Source of the DNA: Prorocentrum cordatum
Lineage: Eukaryota; Sar; Dinophyceae; Prorocentrales; Prorocentraceae
Direction: 5' to 3'
DNA length: 64,000 nucleotides
Assembly: GCA_963575745.1 (NCBI GenBank)
Contig: CAUYUJ010020270.1
Coordinates: 169,501-233,500, forward strand
The translations under genes and the position numbers were made by a program. Below, one piece after another: positions 43,951-54,945 of the stretch. Under the pieces are notes generated by a model. The model saw nothing but the letters and a program-made list of their open reading frames with translations. It had not been told where the DNA came from and ran no database searches. How positions within the stretch are numbered: position 1 is the stretch's first letter; each line of letters starts with the position of its first letter.

Positions 43951-45884
43951 GGCCTGGGGCCTGGTGCCTCCAGGCCACCCCCTAGGCTGGGGGGTGGCCG
44001 CGAGATCTGAGGGGGCCGCTCGCTGTTGATGCGTTTGCAATGTTTTTTTCCCCCAGTGCGCGCCCCGTGCCACGAACGCGGGGATGCTTCGGACAACGCG
44101 GTGCGCCTGGGCGACCGCTGGCGGGCACCCCGTCTTGAGCCCTGATGGGTGGCGCTCGTCGGCGGCGGAGCGTACGGGGGTGCCCCTACCCGCGCTCTGG
44201 GGGTTAGGCGTCGCCTGCCCGGCAGCTCTAGGGCCCCTCCTGGGCCAGCCTCGAGGTTCGACAGGGCTCGATTTCAAGAGGGTCGATGGGGTGCGAAGAG
44301 AGAGGGGGGGGAGGTCGTCACGACAGGCAGGGGGTGGAGCTGCTGGCGGCGCGACGGGGCAAGGAGCAGCGTTGACACACGCGCTGAGACTCGTTGACAC
44401 CGACGCTGAGATTTGAAAAGGAAACGGGAGCTCACCATTCCAATCCTCCCCTTCCCTGATCAGTGCACTCTACCTCTTCCTCTCCCCTCAGCCTTCCTTC
44501 CGCCTCTCCCCTTTGCGCTCCCTCTTCGACGTTTCTCGCCCCCCTCCCCCCCCGCATCCCCCCCCCCCGCTGCCCCCAGCCGCGGGCCCCAGCCGACCCG
44601 CGGGGGTTGGTTGGGTTGGGGCTCGGAGCAGACGTCGACGGGGCGGTCGAGGGCGAAGGTTACTTGTCCTTCCCCCCTACCCCTCCCCGCACTCCCCCGA
44701 GTCATCTTCGACGGGGGTCGTCGGAAGAGGGGCTTCGGGCTGCCTCGCCGCCGCCGCTGCCGTTCGGCCTGAGGCCTGAGGCAGCGATGCGGAGGCCGGA
44801 TGCGGCCGCCTCGGCCGCTGGCCCCCCGCCCTCGTTCGCCGACGCGAGTTGCCCCGCGCTTTCAGCCTCGACCTCTCGCGGCCGTCGCAGCCCGACGGTC
44901 CGTCCGCGTGGGGGGGGGAGGAGGACTTGGCGTTGGTGGAAGGCATGGCAGGGGGACGTGGTGGAATTCGGCATGGAAGATCTGGAAGAGGAAGAGGAAG
45001 ACGGGGGCGTGGGCCAGGGCATGAGTGTAGAGAACTCGTGGAAATGGGATTTGGATCTGGACGAATCGGAGTTGGACCCAGACCCAGACGAGATCGTGGC
45101 GCCCTCCAGCGAAGGGAGCCCCCGCAGTCCCTCCTCTGGGGCCTGGAAGTGCGCGCCGCCCCCGCGCCGCCCCCCCGCTTCCCCCGCTCGGGCGCGAGTG
45201 GGATATGGGGTTTGGAGGGCGTGGGGTGGCGGGGGAGCGGGAGAAGGCGGCGACGGGCATCTCTCGACCCCAGGACTCTGCGTGGTCGCGCCGGGAGGCG
45301 AAGAGAGAACGCCGCGCTGAGGCAGGCGACGGGCAACGCGCCGCGCCCTTCATCGACGCCCGCGGCCGCTATCTCGCGAATCATTGTGTTCGGCGACGAG
45401 ACAGTGGTCGCGGCGTCGTGGGAGGGGGCGACGCGTCGCCCTCGCCAGGGCCAGCGCCGCCGTTCCCCCGTGCACGAGCGTGAGCGGAGCGAGCAGGAGT
45501 ATCGTGATGAGGCGCGGGGGGAGGGGGCGGCTTTGCGTGCCTCGCGGCCCCCCAAGAGCCACCCCGCCTCGGGCACGTCGGGTCGGGCGCCAGGAGACGC
45601 GCGCGATGGGGGGGTAGCCAGCGGGGGCCGCGGGACAAGCTTGCTTCCCCCCCTCCCCCCAAGCTGGCCGCGCCCCGGACAAGCACGGGCGCGCTTAGCA
45701 CCGTTCCACCTCCGACGCGGCGCAGCCGTGCCCCTGCGCCACGCCCGGACGGGCGTTGTTTCAAGGTGCAGAGGAACAGAGACCCCCTGCGCCACGGCCA
45801 TAGAAAATCGGCCACTGATCGGTGTCATTGATGCAGTTATCGCCCACCTACGCCCAAAGGAATGGTGGAATGGGCTCCTAGTAA
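43951..45884. other. GC-rich stretch without a supported gene
   Basis: Many long overlapping frames exist on both strands because stop codons are rare in this GC-rich sequence. None shows recognisable motifs or clean splice signals. A short acidic peptide (MSVENSWKWDLDLDESELD, about 45019) is the only protein-like piece. I leave the region unannotated. Confidence 0.4.
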
Positions 45885-46105
45885 TATAGCATTAGATTAT
45901 TAAAGTAGATCGCTATATTATAGTATTATATTATTTGATCATGTATTAGTATTTGTTTTTAATATCAATTATATATATATGTGTATACATATACATATAT
46001 ATATATACATTATGGTATTCGTATTGTACTCATTACATGTATCAATTATATATATATATATTATTTTTTAATTATTTAGTATTTCTTATTTTTTATGTAT
46101 TCAGA
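45885..46105. other. AT-rich island at the convergent strand switch
   Basis: About 220 bases of AT-rich sequence with runs of TATATATA and TATTATATTATT, flanked by GC-rich DNA. All supported genes to the left are on the plus strand and all to the right on the minus strand, so this island sits between two converging gene blocks. Confidence 0.75.
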
Positions 46106-46538
46106 TCCTCCATGCTAAAGGATGTAGTACAATGGGGCGACTCAAAACTGGGGAACGCAGCGGATTGGCACCAGACGCGGCAACCGAGGCGGCGGTGCTC
46201 ATGATGGGCCAAGCAATGATGTGCTTCAACGCTGGCTGTCGCCACCGCGCGCCCGCCTTTGCGGGCGTCGCGTCGAAGAAGCCGACGCGCCGCGCCGGCC
46301 CAGCTAGATGCCGCGCAGCCGGACTGGGATTCGGGGGGACACGGGCGATCGAGAAGAAAATCGCAGTAGAAGCCAGGTAGGTCATGCGGACATTGCCGCA
46401 GGAAGTACGTCCACTATGCCACTCCCTTGACGTCGCCGGGCTGGCAGGCCCGGGTCGCGCCCAGGCCCGTTCGCGTCTCTGCGAGATGCCAGATGTCGCT
46501 CAGACTCGCGCAGGGCAACCATCGGAGGGGAGTCCTGG

Positions 46539-48015
46539 TCAAGCATTCATCCTCGCCAGATTTCGGGCTTCTCCGATTTCGTGCACGAGCATTGTGCAGG
46601 TGGCCTCGTGCACACGCTGAACCACGTGCCTCGGGCGGTTGGTCGCGCGGAAAGTTTGCTCGCATATCGAAGTGTTCGCGTCCCCGAGCAATTGGGCATT
46701 CTGCGGCACCTTCGGGCGGCAATTGCTGAGACACCGCTCGCACGCGTGGCCAGATGAATGTAACTTGTCTGCGATGTAGTGCATCTGCGGGAACGCCAGT
46801 GCCGTCGAAATCTCCGAGCACCGCGAACTGGCAGTCGCAAGTTTGCGCGCGCGGCAAGCGTCGTCGTGGACGACCACGCGCATATCCGGGACGGCCGCGC
46901 GGAGTTCTGCGAGAAAGAAGTACTTGTGCGAAAGGCTTTCGGCTCCGTGATATTCTTTCATGCGCAGGATATGGCCGTTTGGCAGACGGGCCACGAGCCG
47001 CCCGCCAGTCACGCGGCCCTTGGGCTGCCAAGAGCGCTGCTCCTTGTGGGTCTTGCATGACGCGCTGCCCAAGCCGGCGCCCGCGGACTTGCTCGGACAA
47101 TAGTTGTCCACTGTCCCGGCCCAGTACGCTTGCAAAGCCTCAGGACGCGCGGTGCATGCCCGCCCCCACCGCCTGTTTGTTCGTGCCCCATGCAAATCCC
47201 ACGCCTTGCTTTCCGCAGCTGCAACCTCGTAGTGACCTTCGGTGCCGGCGTCAACTAGAGCCTGCGTCTTCCTGTGGGCGACAGGCGGCGGCGGACCTTT
47301 GCCCCGCGCGCTTTGCGCCTGGCGCGCAACAGTGGGCCGCGCAGAACTTCTTCTTCAGTGCTCTGGTTTCTGGGCGCGCAACCGCAGTGAATTCCCCAGG
47401 GACTTCGCGCTCCAGCATGTTTGCCAGGGGCCGCCCGCGCACCCTCCACCTGCGCAGCTTTGCGTTGCCGTCGAAGACAATCAAATGCAGCGGGCCCTCG
47501 GCCATGCGGACGCGTCGAGCAAGCGTGCATTGTTCGTGCCAAGTGCCAACCCTAGACGCCAGCTCGTTCGAGGCGAGCGACAAATCCAAGAGGCCATTGT
47601 CGACGTCCTGCTTCCGCTCTGCAAAATGCTGCAAGGTGCGCGCGGTCACCCGCCATGCAAACCAGGCCTGCTTCAATTTCTTCTGGCTTTCCATTGGAAC
47701 AAGTTGCGCTGCGTTGACCCTCAAAGCAGCGGCTCTGTGAACAGCAGCTTCGCCAGAAAGGGGAGCGAAATGGCGGGGTACCTATTGCGCGAACTGCCGT
47801 AGCCACGCCGAAGTGACGCTCCAGTTCTGGGCGTCGAAAAAGTAAACCAACTCCTGGTCAGCAGGCCGCTGTCAGAAGCGGCATTCGTCACCGCCCACAA
47901 TGCGGGAACAAGAATTGCACCGCCTGCCCTCTTCAGAACACTTGGGCGCACGGCGCCAAAGCTGCGCACGCTGCATGTCACGCCAATCGTCTACGTCGAG
48001 CAGGGATGCCTTCAT
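46539..48015 (-). pseudogene. Decayed KDZ-like transposase
   Basis: Reading leftwards from an ATG at 48015, one frame runs to about 47251. It is interrupted by in-frame TGA (47872-47874) and TAG (47782-47784), then continues in another frame after a shift near 47260, to the TGA at 46539. Recognisable pieces in order: CNSCSRIVGGDE, NWSVTSAWLRQFAQ, LHLIVFDGNAKLRRW, KKFCAAHC, QALVDAGTEGH, YHGAESLSHKYFFLAELRAA, RVVVHDDACRA, FPQMHYIADKLHSSGHACERC, ICEQTFR and LVHEIGEARN. The DGNAKL, DDACR, IADKLH..GH and EQ elements resemble the Kyakuja-Dileera-Zisupton type of DDE transposase found in fungi and protists. The family call is from memory and moderately secure; the breaks are plain. No terminal inverted repeats were found. 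It is the first element of the minus-strand block. Confidence 0.6.
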
Positions 48016-48536
48016 TGTCCTCGAACGCGCTTGCACTTCGCGGCGGCGCTTCGGACACCGCGTGCTCGGGCGCGCCGCTTGCCTGGGCAAAATTCGCACG
48101 CCGGCGCGCGCCAAAGTGCGCAAGATCGGCGTGCCGATCCGTGACAAGCGCAGCCTAGTCCGGGCAATATGTTTGTAGAGCAGCTCGGGCCCCCGCCGCA
48201 GCGACAGGCCCAGTTGCCACGGCGCCGGCAAACTGCGGACGCTGCGCTCGTTGAGCGCGCCCCCGAAGCGCCCGCGCGCGGCGCGATATAAGAGCCGCCT
48301 TGGGCAGAAAAGCACGCGGCGCACAAGTTCCGGATGGGCTAAGGCTTGCGATCCCTGGGACCTACTTCGCTCGCATCCGCCACCGATGTCTTGCGATTCT
48401 CTTGGGGGGGGTCCTGTAGTTCTCCAAGGGGCGACCCCCCTGTCGCGACTGCGTTTTTAAAAACGTCCCGCAGTATCACGCCTTGGAACCCATTCTCGTC
48501 ACATCCCGCGCCTCGTCTCCTCGCCGCGGGTCTCAA

Positions 48537-49898
48537 TCACCGACGCCGCTCTGCCCGGCGCGCGCGGCCCTGGCCCAGAGCAGTCGCCGCGGCGGCAGCC
48601 GACGGCGAAATCTGAGCAGGCGCCCCCGCGCCCGCCCCAACCGTCGGCGCCGCGCGGGCACCTGCGGGCGCCGATGGGCGATTGCCCCGCGCGGGCGCAG
48701 GGCGGCTTCCCGAGGAGCCGCTGCCGCGCGGGCGCCGCTCGGTCTTCTGCTTGATTGCCCGCGCGAAGGCAACCCAGGACACCTGGCACAACATCATGAT
48801 TGCGGCATTCCACGCGCCCCTGCACTGAGGGGAGACACGTGCGACATGAACATGAGACAGAAGAGGAGCAAGAAGAGCACGAAGACCAGGGGGGGCAGGG
48901 GGAAGCCCCCCCCCCGCCCACGCCTTGCCGCCTCAGTCCTCAGACCCGCCCGTCAAGTTAACCCAATGCGCAATCTCCTCCATCTGGCACTGAACTACCC
49001 GGCCCTTGTGCTGGAGCTGGACGTCCTTCTGCTTGATGACGCCGCGGAGCCTCTTAATGTTGTCCTGGGCACTGGCTCCTCTCTCCATGCTCCTGTACAG
49101 GCTGATCAAAGAATCCGTCTCCTCGCCCTGGTCCTGGATCACCCGGCCCTTCTGCCTGAGTTTCTCTTTCTTCTCTTTGGTGATGCCGAGAAGCTTGTCG
49201 ATCTCATTATTGCCGCTGTCGCCGTTGTCGTCGCCCGCCCCCCTGTTCCCGGCGCCGGTGCCCGACTCGCTCGCCCCGGCGTCGCTGTCCGATTCGCTCG
49301 AATCCGTCGGTTGCCCTTCATCGTCTGACCCGCCCTCTGGTTCCTCCTGGATGCCCTCCGCGGCCTGCTTCCTCTCGCGCGCGTCTTGCTCCTCCTGTTG
49401 CGCCTCCGCCTGCGCTTCCTCGACGTCCTCCTTTCGCACAACGCAAGAAGGCAATCCTTCTTCCCAGCCGCCGGGGGTCAAAAGCCACTTGTCCAATTTA
49501 GACTGTGCCTCTTCGCTCCGCTGCCCGCGCTGCTTCCTTGGCCACCCGAAAACGGTCTGTATGTAATCCATTTGGTTGTTTAACGCTTTCTCAGTGGTGT
49601 CCTTCTTGTCTCTGTGCGCTGACACCTTGCCAGCCTGTTTGCCCCCCAACACGACGGCAGCGTCAGTGCGGACGCACGCCACCAACGCGTGCTGCTCTCG
49701 CACGCTGCCCGCCGCCTGCGCTGGCGCCGATGACGCCGCAGACGCGAAGACAGGCGCGTCAATGTCAATCTCAAGCCGCGCCTTTTTGCCATTCCCCTTC
49801 AGCTGGGGGATGCGGCTTGCCACCTTCACCTCCATCACCCCGCCCATTGCCTCGGCGCCGCGCTGGTACACCGCTGAGCCGATCGGCGAAGTCGCCAC
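48537..49898 (-). CDS. Two-exon acidic coiled-coil protein
   Basis: Exon 1 runs from about 49898 to 48946 and exon 2 from 48819 to 48537 (TGA). The GT-AG intron 48945-48820 rebuilds a GGG codon, and the total is exactly 412 codons. The N-terminal 100 residues are Ala/Val-rich. The middle contains DYIQTVFGWPRKQRGQRSEE, EDVEEAQAEAQQEEQDARER (helical, acidic), then a Ser/Asp/Gly-rich low-complexity region. Next come two related heptad-like segments around RQKGRVIQDQGEE and QHKGRVVQCQMEE, about 45 residues apart. Exon 2 adds WNAAIMMLCQVSWVAFARAI and an Ala/Pro/Arg-rich tail. The start is not settled: the frame is open beyond 49898 (GTG), and the first internal ATG is at 49847. No family is recognised. 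The coiled-coil repeats suggest a self-associating or scaffold protein (inference). Confidence 0.65.
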
Positions 49899-49916
49899 TT
49901 GAGCCGATGCGCTCAG

Positions 49917-50300
49917 AGACGAGACTGGGCGACTCGGAGACAGGACGGAAGGGGGGCAGAAGAGCAGCAGGAGGGGGGGCGCTGGATTAATCCCGCCCCG
50001 TCTGGATTCGTCTGGGGCTCTCAGGCGCCAGTTGGAGGATCAAATCGACACCCAACGGCCCAACGGCCAGCCGGCGCTGGCCAGCACCCACGGCCATGCT
50101 GACGCCACCCGACTTGGGGGGGGGGGAATCGAATGAGGGGGAGGAGGCAGAAGGAGAAGAAGTGAAGGAGGAAGAGAAAGAAAAGGAGGGCGAAGGGCGG
50201 GACGGAGGAGGGGGAGAAGGACGGGCGGGGGAGGACGGTGGAGGCTCACCCCCATCGTTTTTTATCCCGCCGCATCAAGATGGCCCGAAGAAGGCTCCAT
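49917..50300. other. Upstream region of the 48.5-49.9 kb gene, low complexity
   Basis: GGA-rich purine stretch at 50120-50250. An upstream exon of the minus-strand gene may lie at 49900-49960, but it cannot be fixed. Confidence 0.4.
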
Positions 50301-50309
50301 GAACCCCCT

Positions 50310-50990
50310 AAGGATTTCCAACAAGGCCCCAGAGGACCCGGCAAACACCGCAGACCCAGCAGATGGCAGACCTGGAAGACGCGGCATATGGCAGACCCCG
50401 CAGACCAGGCAGGCCCAGCTGACCCAATAGACCCGGCAGGCCCAGCAGATCCGCGGCAGACGTGGCTGAACCGGCAGACACAGCAGGCAGGCAGGCAGAC
50501 CCGGCAGACTGGGCAAACTCGACGGACTTTGCAGACCCTGCAGATCTCGCAGACCAGCACGGCTCGACACGCGTGCCAGCACGACAGGCACGACCGGCGC
50601 AACCGGAGACCAGCGCGACTGGCGCGACCAGTGAGACCGGCGTGGCCGGCGCGACCGGCGCGACCAGCGCGACCGGCGCGACCGGCGCGCCACCGGCACC
50701 AGACCATAGGCGCGACTGGCACAACTGGCGCGACCAGCGCGACCGGCGCGACCGGAGCGACCCCAGAGGTCCTTGGGAACGCAGCCTGCGTTCCCAGCTT
50801 CAGGAACGCAGGGCGAAGCAACATGATGTTGGGAACGCAGGGCGAAGCAACATGGTGTTGGGAACGCAGGGCGAAGCAGCATGATGTTGGGAACGCAGGG
50901 AGATGTCGGGAACGCAGGGAGATGTCGGGAACGCAGGGCGATGTCGGGAACGCAGGGCGATGTCGGGAACGCATGTTAACATGTGCGCAG
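50310..50990. repeat. Composite minisatellite (GACCxGGCGC and GGGAACGCAGGG units)
   Basis: 50340-50560 consists of CAGACCCGGCAG-type units and 50580-50760 of GCGACCGGCGCGACC units. 50775-50975 repeats GGGAACGCAGGG followed by either CGAAGCAACATGATGTT (three copies) or CGATGTC/AGATGTC (four copies). Collagen-like or Val-rich frames over it are artefacts. 50970-51030 carries palindromic GCATGTTAACATGTGCGC words. Confidence 0.88.
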
Positions 50991-51034
50991 TTAAACACAT
51001 GCGCAAGCCGTGAGCACGCGCATGTTAACATATG

Positions 51035-51840
51035 CGCGACGACCACCTCTGAACGATCACCCCACAACGTCTTTCAATTACTCCAACCAATGCACAACGC
51101 GTGGTTAAGAACACAACATCTTACACGCGTATGATCTTGTTTTCCGAGAAGTCTGCGCAATTCAAGTTGGTGATTCCGTACTTCGCAGCCACTGATACTC
51201 AATATATTTACATTATGCATATATATATATATGTATATAATCATGCGAGTACATTCGCTCGCTGCATGGTGATGATGATGGGTATGCATGACTATGCATG
51301 CAATGACGATGATGTGGAATGACGATGATGACGATGCATGCATGCAGCTGGGCTTTGACATCCCGTTGAAAGGTGCAAGTCCGCTCGCAGCCAGCGCCCG
51401 AAACTGTGCGTCCCGTCCCGTCCTCCTCCTTCTCCTCCTCCTCTTCCTCCCCCTCCATCCCTCCCTCCTCCTCCTGGAGCGTCCTCCTACCTCCTGCCTC
51501 CTTTTCCTTCCTAATCACGCTGCGCGTTTCCTCGAGGTTGTCTGCACGATGTCATCGCATTATATCTCCATTGGTTGCGGCATTCCCGCTGCGGCACTCC
51601 GTCCCCATCCCTTTCCCCCCCTTTCCGTGTCCTCGTTTTCCTCCTCCCTTTTTCCTGTCATCGTTTCGCTACTTTCTCAATCGGCGCGCGCGTCTCGTGG
51701 CGAGCCTCGCCAGCCCCCCCGTGTCGGCCCATTCCGGGAGCGACCCGTTTAAACATTAAGCATGTACAGCGTTTCTCATAATAGTATTACTATTGTTCCT
51801 CCTCCTCCTCCTCCTCCTCCTCTTCCTCCTCCTCCCCCTC
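51035..51840. other. Intergenic region, no gene seen
   Basis: (AT)n near 51215-51240, GATGATG words at 51265-51350 and pyrimidine-rich sequence at 51420-51510. No frame is convincing. Confidence 0.45.
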
Positions 51841-51849
51841 CCTCGCCGC

Positions 51850-52637
51850 GGATCTTCGTCGCGACGCACCGCTCTCGGCGCGGGTGGTTGCACCGCCAGC
51901 GCGAGGTCCTCCACGTCCTCCTCCTCCTCTTTTTTTCGCGTGCCGTATTCTTGTTTGAGGGAGGCGCGCAGCGTCTTCATGCCACCCTGCGCCGCTTTGA
52001 AGATGGCTCCATAATCTCGATTCCTCCTCCTCCTCCTCCTCCTCCTCCTCCTCCTCACCTCCTCCTCCTCCTCCTCCTCCTCCTTCATTTCCTCTGTTTA
52101 TTTTTGCATTGACCCCATGGCGGTGCCGATTCCTCCTCCACCTCCTCCTGCGTTGTGTTTTCTGACGTCGCCCTCGATGTCCCTGTCCTCTCCCCCCTCC
52201 CCCTCCTTGAACTCCCTTGCCCGCCAAAGAAAGGCACGCGTGCGATTCGCCGCCTCGACTCGGTCAGCGCCGTATCCACCACGTGTTCGTCCTCCTGTCC
52301 TCCCTCCTCCTCCTTCTCCTCCTCCTCCTCCTCCTCCTTTTCCTTATCTCCATGTCTCCCCCTGATCCGACATTTCTTTCCCTATCATCTCTCCCCCTCC
52401 TCCATCTTCGTCCTCCTCCGTCGTCAGTGCACCTCGTCCTCCTCCTCATCCTCCTCCTCCTCTTCCCTCCTCATCCTCCTCCTCCTCCTCCTCCTCCTTA
52501 TGTTTCCCTCTTGCGTTCGGCACCTCATCGGCCACGCCGTCCATAAGGTCGTCCTCCTCCTCCGTCTTCCCGTCCCCCCCCCCCGCCCTCTCCCCCACCA
52601 CTGTGACCACCGCCTCCACGCTACTCGCGCGGTTCAT
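51850..52637 (-). CDS. Tentative exons of a charged protein split by GGA-rich introns
   Basis: Three minus-strand islands look coding between pure GGA repeats. About 52637-52500 encodes MNRASSVEAVVTVVGERAGG and DDLMDGVADEVPNARGKHK. About 52270-52150 encodes DRVEAANRTRAFLWRAREFK followed by EGEGGEDRDIEGDVRKHNAG. About 52025-51860 encodes NRDYGAIFKAAQGGMKTLRA and SLKQEYGTRKKEEEEDVEDLALAVQ. They share a charged, helical composition and lie in order on one strand. Junctions cannot be fixed because the GGA tracts cover them. No function is suggested. Confidence 0.35.
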
Positions 52638-52656
52638 AGATGAACCGCGCGAGTAG
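52621..52656. repeat. Perfect 17-bp hairpin
   Basis: CTACTCGCGCGGTTCAT followed by two bases and its exact complement. The right arm region contains the CAT of the minus-strand frame beginning MNRASS. It could be a structure near a transcript start or a terminator-like element. Confidence 0.85.
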
Positions 52657-52700
52657 ATCCCGCGATGTTCATTAAGTTGACGCGAAGGTTGGATGTCCGC

Positions 52701-52838
52701 TCAAATTGGGGCTCCAATGAAACTTGAAACTGATGTCGAAATTGATTCAAACCAAAGCCATCGCTACAGATCAAACTGGGGCTCCAATGAAACCTGGAAT
52801 TGGTGTCGAAACTGGTTCAAACCAACGCCATCGCTGCA
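52701..52838. repeat. 70-bp tandem duplication
   Basis: Two copies of a unit starting TCAAATTGGGGCTCCAATGA, at 52701 and 52771, with scattered substitutions. Intergenic. Confidence 0.9.
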
Positions 52839-53105
52839 GCGTTTGAACCGCCCCGACTGTCCCCATGCATCCCTTAGCTCCCCTCGGTCGGGCACCTCCT
52901 GTGGCAATGAGGGGCCGCAGGGTGAGGGGCCATGACGGGGCTCGAGTAGAGGACGAGTCAGTGAAGGAATGGCGTAGGAGAGGGAGAAGGACGAGGAGGA
53001 GGAGGAGGAGTAACAGAATGGTAAGTAGAAGAATGGGGAGAAGAAATTTGGAGGTATGATTTTCTCGCGAAAGCGAGTCGGCAGCTGGTAGTGTCCAGCG
53101 CCGTC

Positions 53106-54764
53106 TTACGGCGTGCGCCGCGTGCGCACGCCTTCCGACCCTCCCCTCATCTTTGAGTTCTTGCGGCGTTCCTTATCTTTTGGCTTGTCGGCTTCACTTT
53201 GCTTTCGGCTTTCCTCATCTTCAGGCGTCCGCGATCCCATTGAAATAACACTTTTTAGCGTCTTCCCGATACCTTTAAAGAAGTCTTTGTCCGCAAACAT
53301 GGCGTGCAGTTGTCGACAATCAGAATCGAATCTATCACCACTATATGGATCCATCGCCCTGAGGTTGTCACGGAATGCTTCGAACTCGTGTGTTCCGTCT
53401 TCTTCGTCCCAATCGCATTCGAATGACCTGGCGGGAGAATCGACTAATGTTGCCGATCCTGAGTCCGCTTCAATCATCTCCACCGACGGGCTTGGTCTTC
53501 TGCTCTTCGTCTTCCTCGTCTTCTTTGTCTTATGCTTCTTCTTCTTATCCTTCTTCTTCTTCTTCGTATTATGCTTTTCTGTCGGGCCATCCCTCTCATT
53601 CGGTTGCTCATTCCATTCTGTGGTTCGTTCTTTCGGGCGGCCCCTCTCTTTCTCAACGTTCCTCCGACCCGTGTCATGATAGTCGCCTTGCTCATCATGC
53701 CGACATTTCTTCTCCGTCCTGCGCAGTTTGTCGTTCGGATCGCTACTCCGATCCGCTGCTTGGCAGTCACGAGTCGTCTCGTCCTTCTTGCATTTCTTGT
53801 CGTCACGCCGTTTCCTTTTCTTGTCGCCGCCTGTCGGACTTGTACGTTCTTTACGTCGTGCCATCCCTCCAGTCAGATCTGGCTGATCCTTACTTTGCAT
53901 ACTGCCATCGTTCGTGTCCCTCATTAGGTCCTTGTAGTGGCCTTCACTTTTACCACTTCGCTTCCTGTCATATATCATCCGATCCTGAGCCTTGCGTTCA
54001 CGCTTCTCCTCATCCGTCGGATTGTCTCTCCTCTGACCCTGGTCATGGCCTTCACTCTTCTTCTCGTCTTTCCGACCTTTCTTATCCTTACTTCGCTTCT
54101 TGTCATCTATCCTCCAATCCTGGGCCTCGCTCTCACGGTCCTCATCCGTCGGGCTGTCTCTCCTCTGATTCTTGTCTTGGCCTTCACGTGTCTTCTCTTC
54201 TTGCCGACCTTTAGTATCTTTACTTCGCATCTTGCCATCTTCCGCATCTCTCCTCTGGCCTTTGTATTGGTCTTCACGCGTCTTCTCTTCTTGCAGATCC
54301 TCATGGCCTGGCGTGTCCTTACTTCGCTTCTTGTCAGTTATCCTCCGTTCCTGGGCCTTGCTTTCACGTGTTTCCTTATCCGTCGGGCATTCTCTCTTCT
54401 GATCCTGGTCATGACCTTCACTTTTCTTCGCATATGTCCGACCTGTCTTCTCCGTACTTCGCATCTTGCCATCTTTCGTATCCGTATTCCGCTTTTGTTC
54501 GCGGCCTTCACTGTGCGTCTCTTCTTTCGGAGTTGTTTTCTTCTCATGGCTGTCATCTGGTGCATATCTCCTGTCGGGCCATGCTCTCCTTGGCTTGTCG
54601 CCCTGTGAAACCGCGAGCCTCTTGCTCTCGTCGTCCTCCCGCCTTCCTTTGACGTCGTCCTTTGAGACGAGCTTCACCTTCTCGTCCCTGACGTCGACCC
54701 AGTAGCGGCCCATTGCCGCCCGCCCGCCGTCCCCAAGGGTGGGTCTCGCGAGGGGGGGGGCCAC
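53106..54764 (-). CDS. Highly charged Lys/Arg/Glu/Asp-rich nuclear-type protein
   Basis: A single open frame of 552 codons. Either the ATG at 54764 or the internal one before GRYWVDVRDEKVKLVSKDD could be the start. From residue 30 to 400 the protein is almost entirely Lys, Arg, Glu, Asp, Gln, Thr and Ser. It contains diverged repeats of about 45 residues around KKSEGHDQGQRRD, PTDEE, KAQDRMI and KKRSKDKKGRK. A run of KKKKKDKKKKHKTKK near residue 405 is a strong nuclear-localisation candidate. The C-terminal 130 residues are different: acidic, with FECDWDEEDGTHEFEAFRD and GDRFDSDCRQLHAMFADKDF, likely a folded domain. The composition resembles RD/RE-rich RNA-processing proteins, but no RNA-binding motif is seen. 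Intronless as far as visible; no spliced-leader relic was found upstream. Confidence 0.65.
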   Translation of the reverse strand: MAPPLARPTLGDGGRAAMGRYWVDVRDEKVKLVSKDDVKGRREDDESKRLAVSQGDKPRRAWPDRRYAPDDSHEKKTTPKEETHSEGREQKRNTDTKDGKMRSTEKTGRTYAKKSEGHDQDQKRECPTDKETRESKAQERRITDKKRSKDTPGHEDLQEEKTREDQYKGQRRDAEDGKMRSKDTKGRQEEKTREGQDKNQRRDSPTDEDRESEAQDWRIDDKKRSKDKKGRKDEKKSEGHDQGQRRDNPTDEEKRERKAQDRMIYDRKRSGKSEGHYKDLMRDTNDGSMQSKDQPDLTGGMARRKERTSPTGGDKKRKRRDDKKCKKDETTRDCQAADRSSDPNDKLRRTEKKCRHDEQGDYHDTGRRNVEKERGRPKERTTEWNEQPNERDGPTEKHNTKKKKKDKKKKHKTKKTRKTKSRRPSPSVEMIEADSGSATLVDSPARSFECDWDEEDGTHEFEAFRDNLRAMDPYSGDRFDSDCRQLHAMFADKDFFKGIGKTLKSVISMGSRTPEDEESRKQSEADKPKDKERRKNSKMRGGSEGVRTRRTP

Positions 54765-54945
54765 TGCAACGCCATGAGCGCTTGCGGTGGCTCGCGAACG
54801 TCAGAGTACTTCATCATCCCTCCCCCACTGCATGGCCCATCCTTCCCTCACCGTCCTCATGCTTCCACCTCCCACCTCCAACGCCCTGCAACTCCAATAC
54901 TCGCTGTCCTCATCGTCGTCCCCTCCTGGAACGGACGATTCACGT

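Noticed and set aside
44133-44153. CTTGAGCC word resembling a reverse spliced-leader relic
   Set aside because: Only the GGCTCAAG octamer and a few scattered bases match; expected by chance and not upstream of a minus-strand gene.
44463-45889. Overlapping long frames on both strands at 44.4-45.9 kb
   Set aside because: GC-rich sequence with few stops; no domains, no phase-consistent splice sites and similar openness on both strands.
49898-49916. GGCTCAAG octamer at the 5' side of the minus-strand coiled-coil gene
   Set aside because: The TTTT core of DinoSL is absent and the reading frame continues through it, so it is probably coding.
50775-50975. Regularly spaced GGGAACGCAGGG repeats considered as a CRISPR array
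   Set aside because: Spacers are only about 7-17 bp and are themselves repeated, there are no cas genes, and the genome is eukaryotic.
50238-51134. Collagen-like or Pro/Ala/Asp repeat protein
   Set aside because: Produced by short minisatellite units; unit changes do not respect codons.
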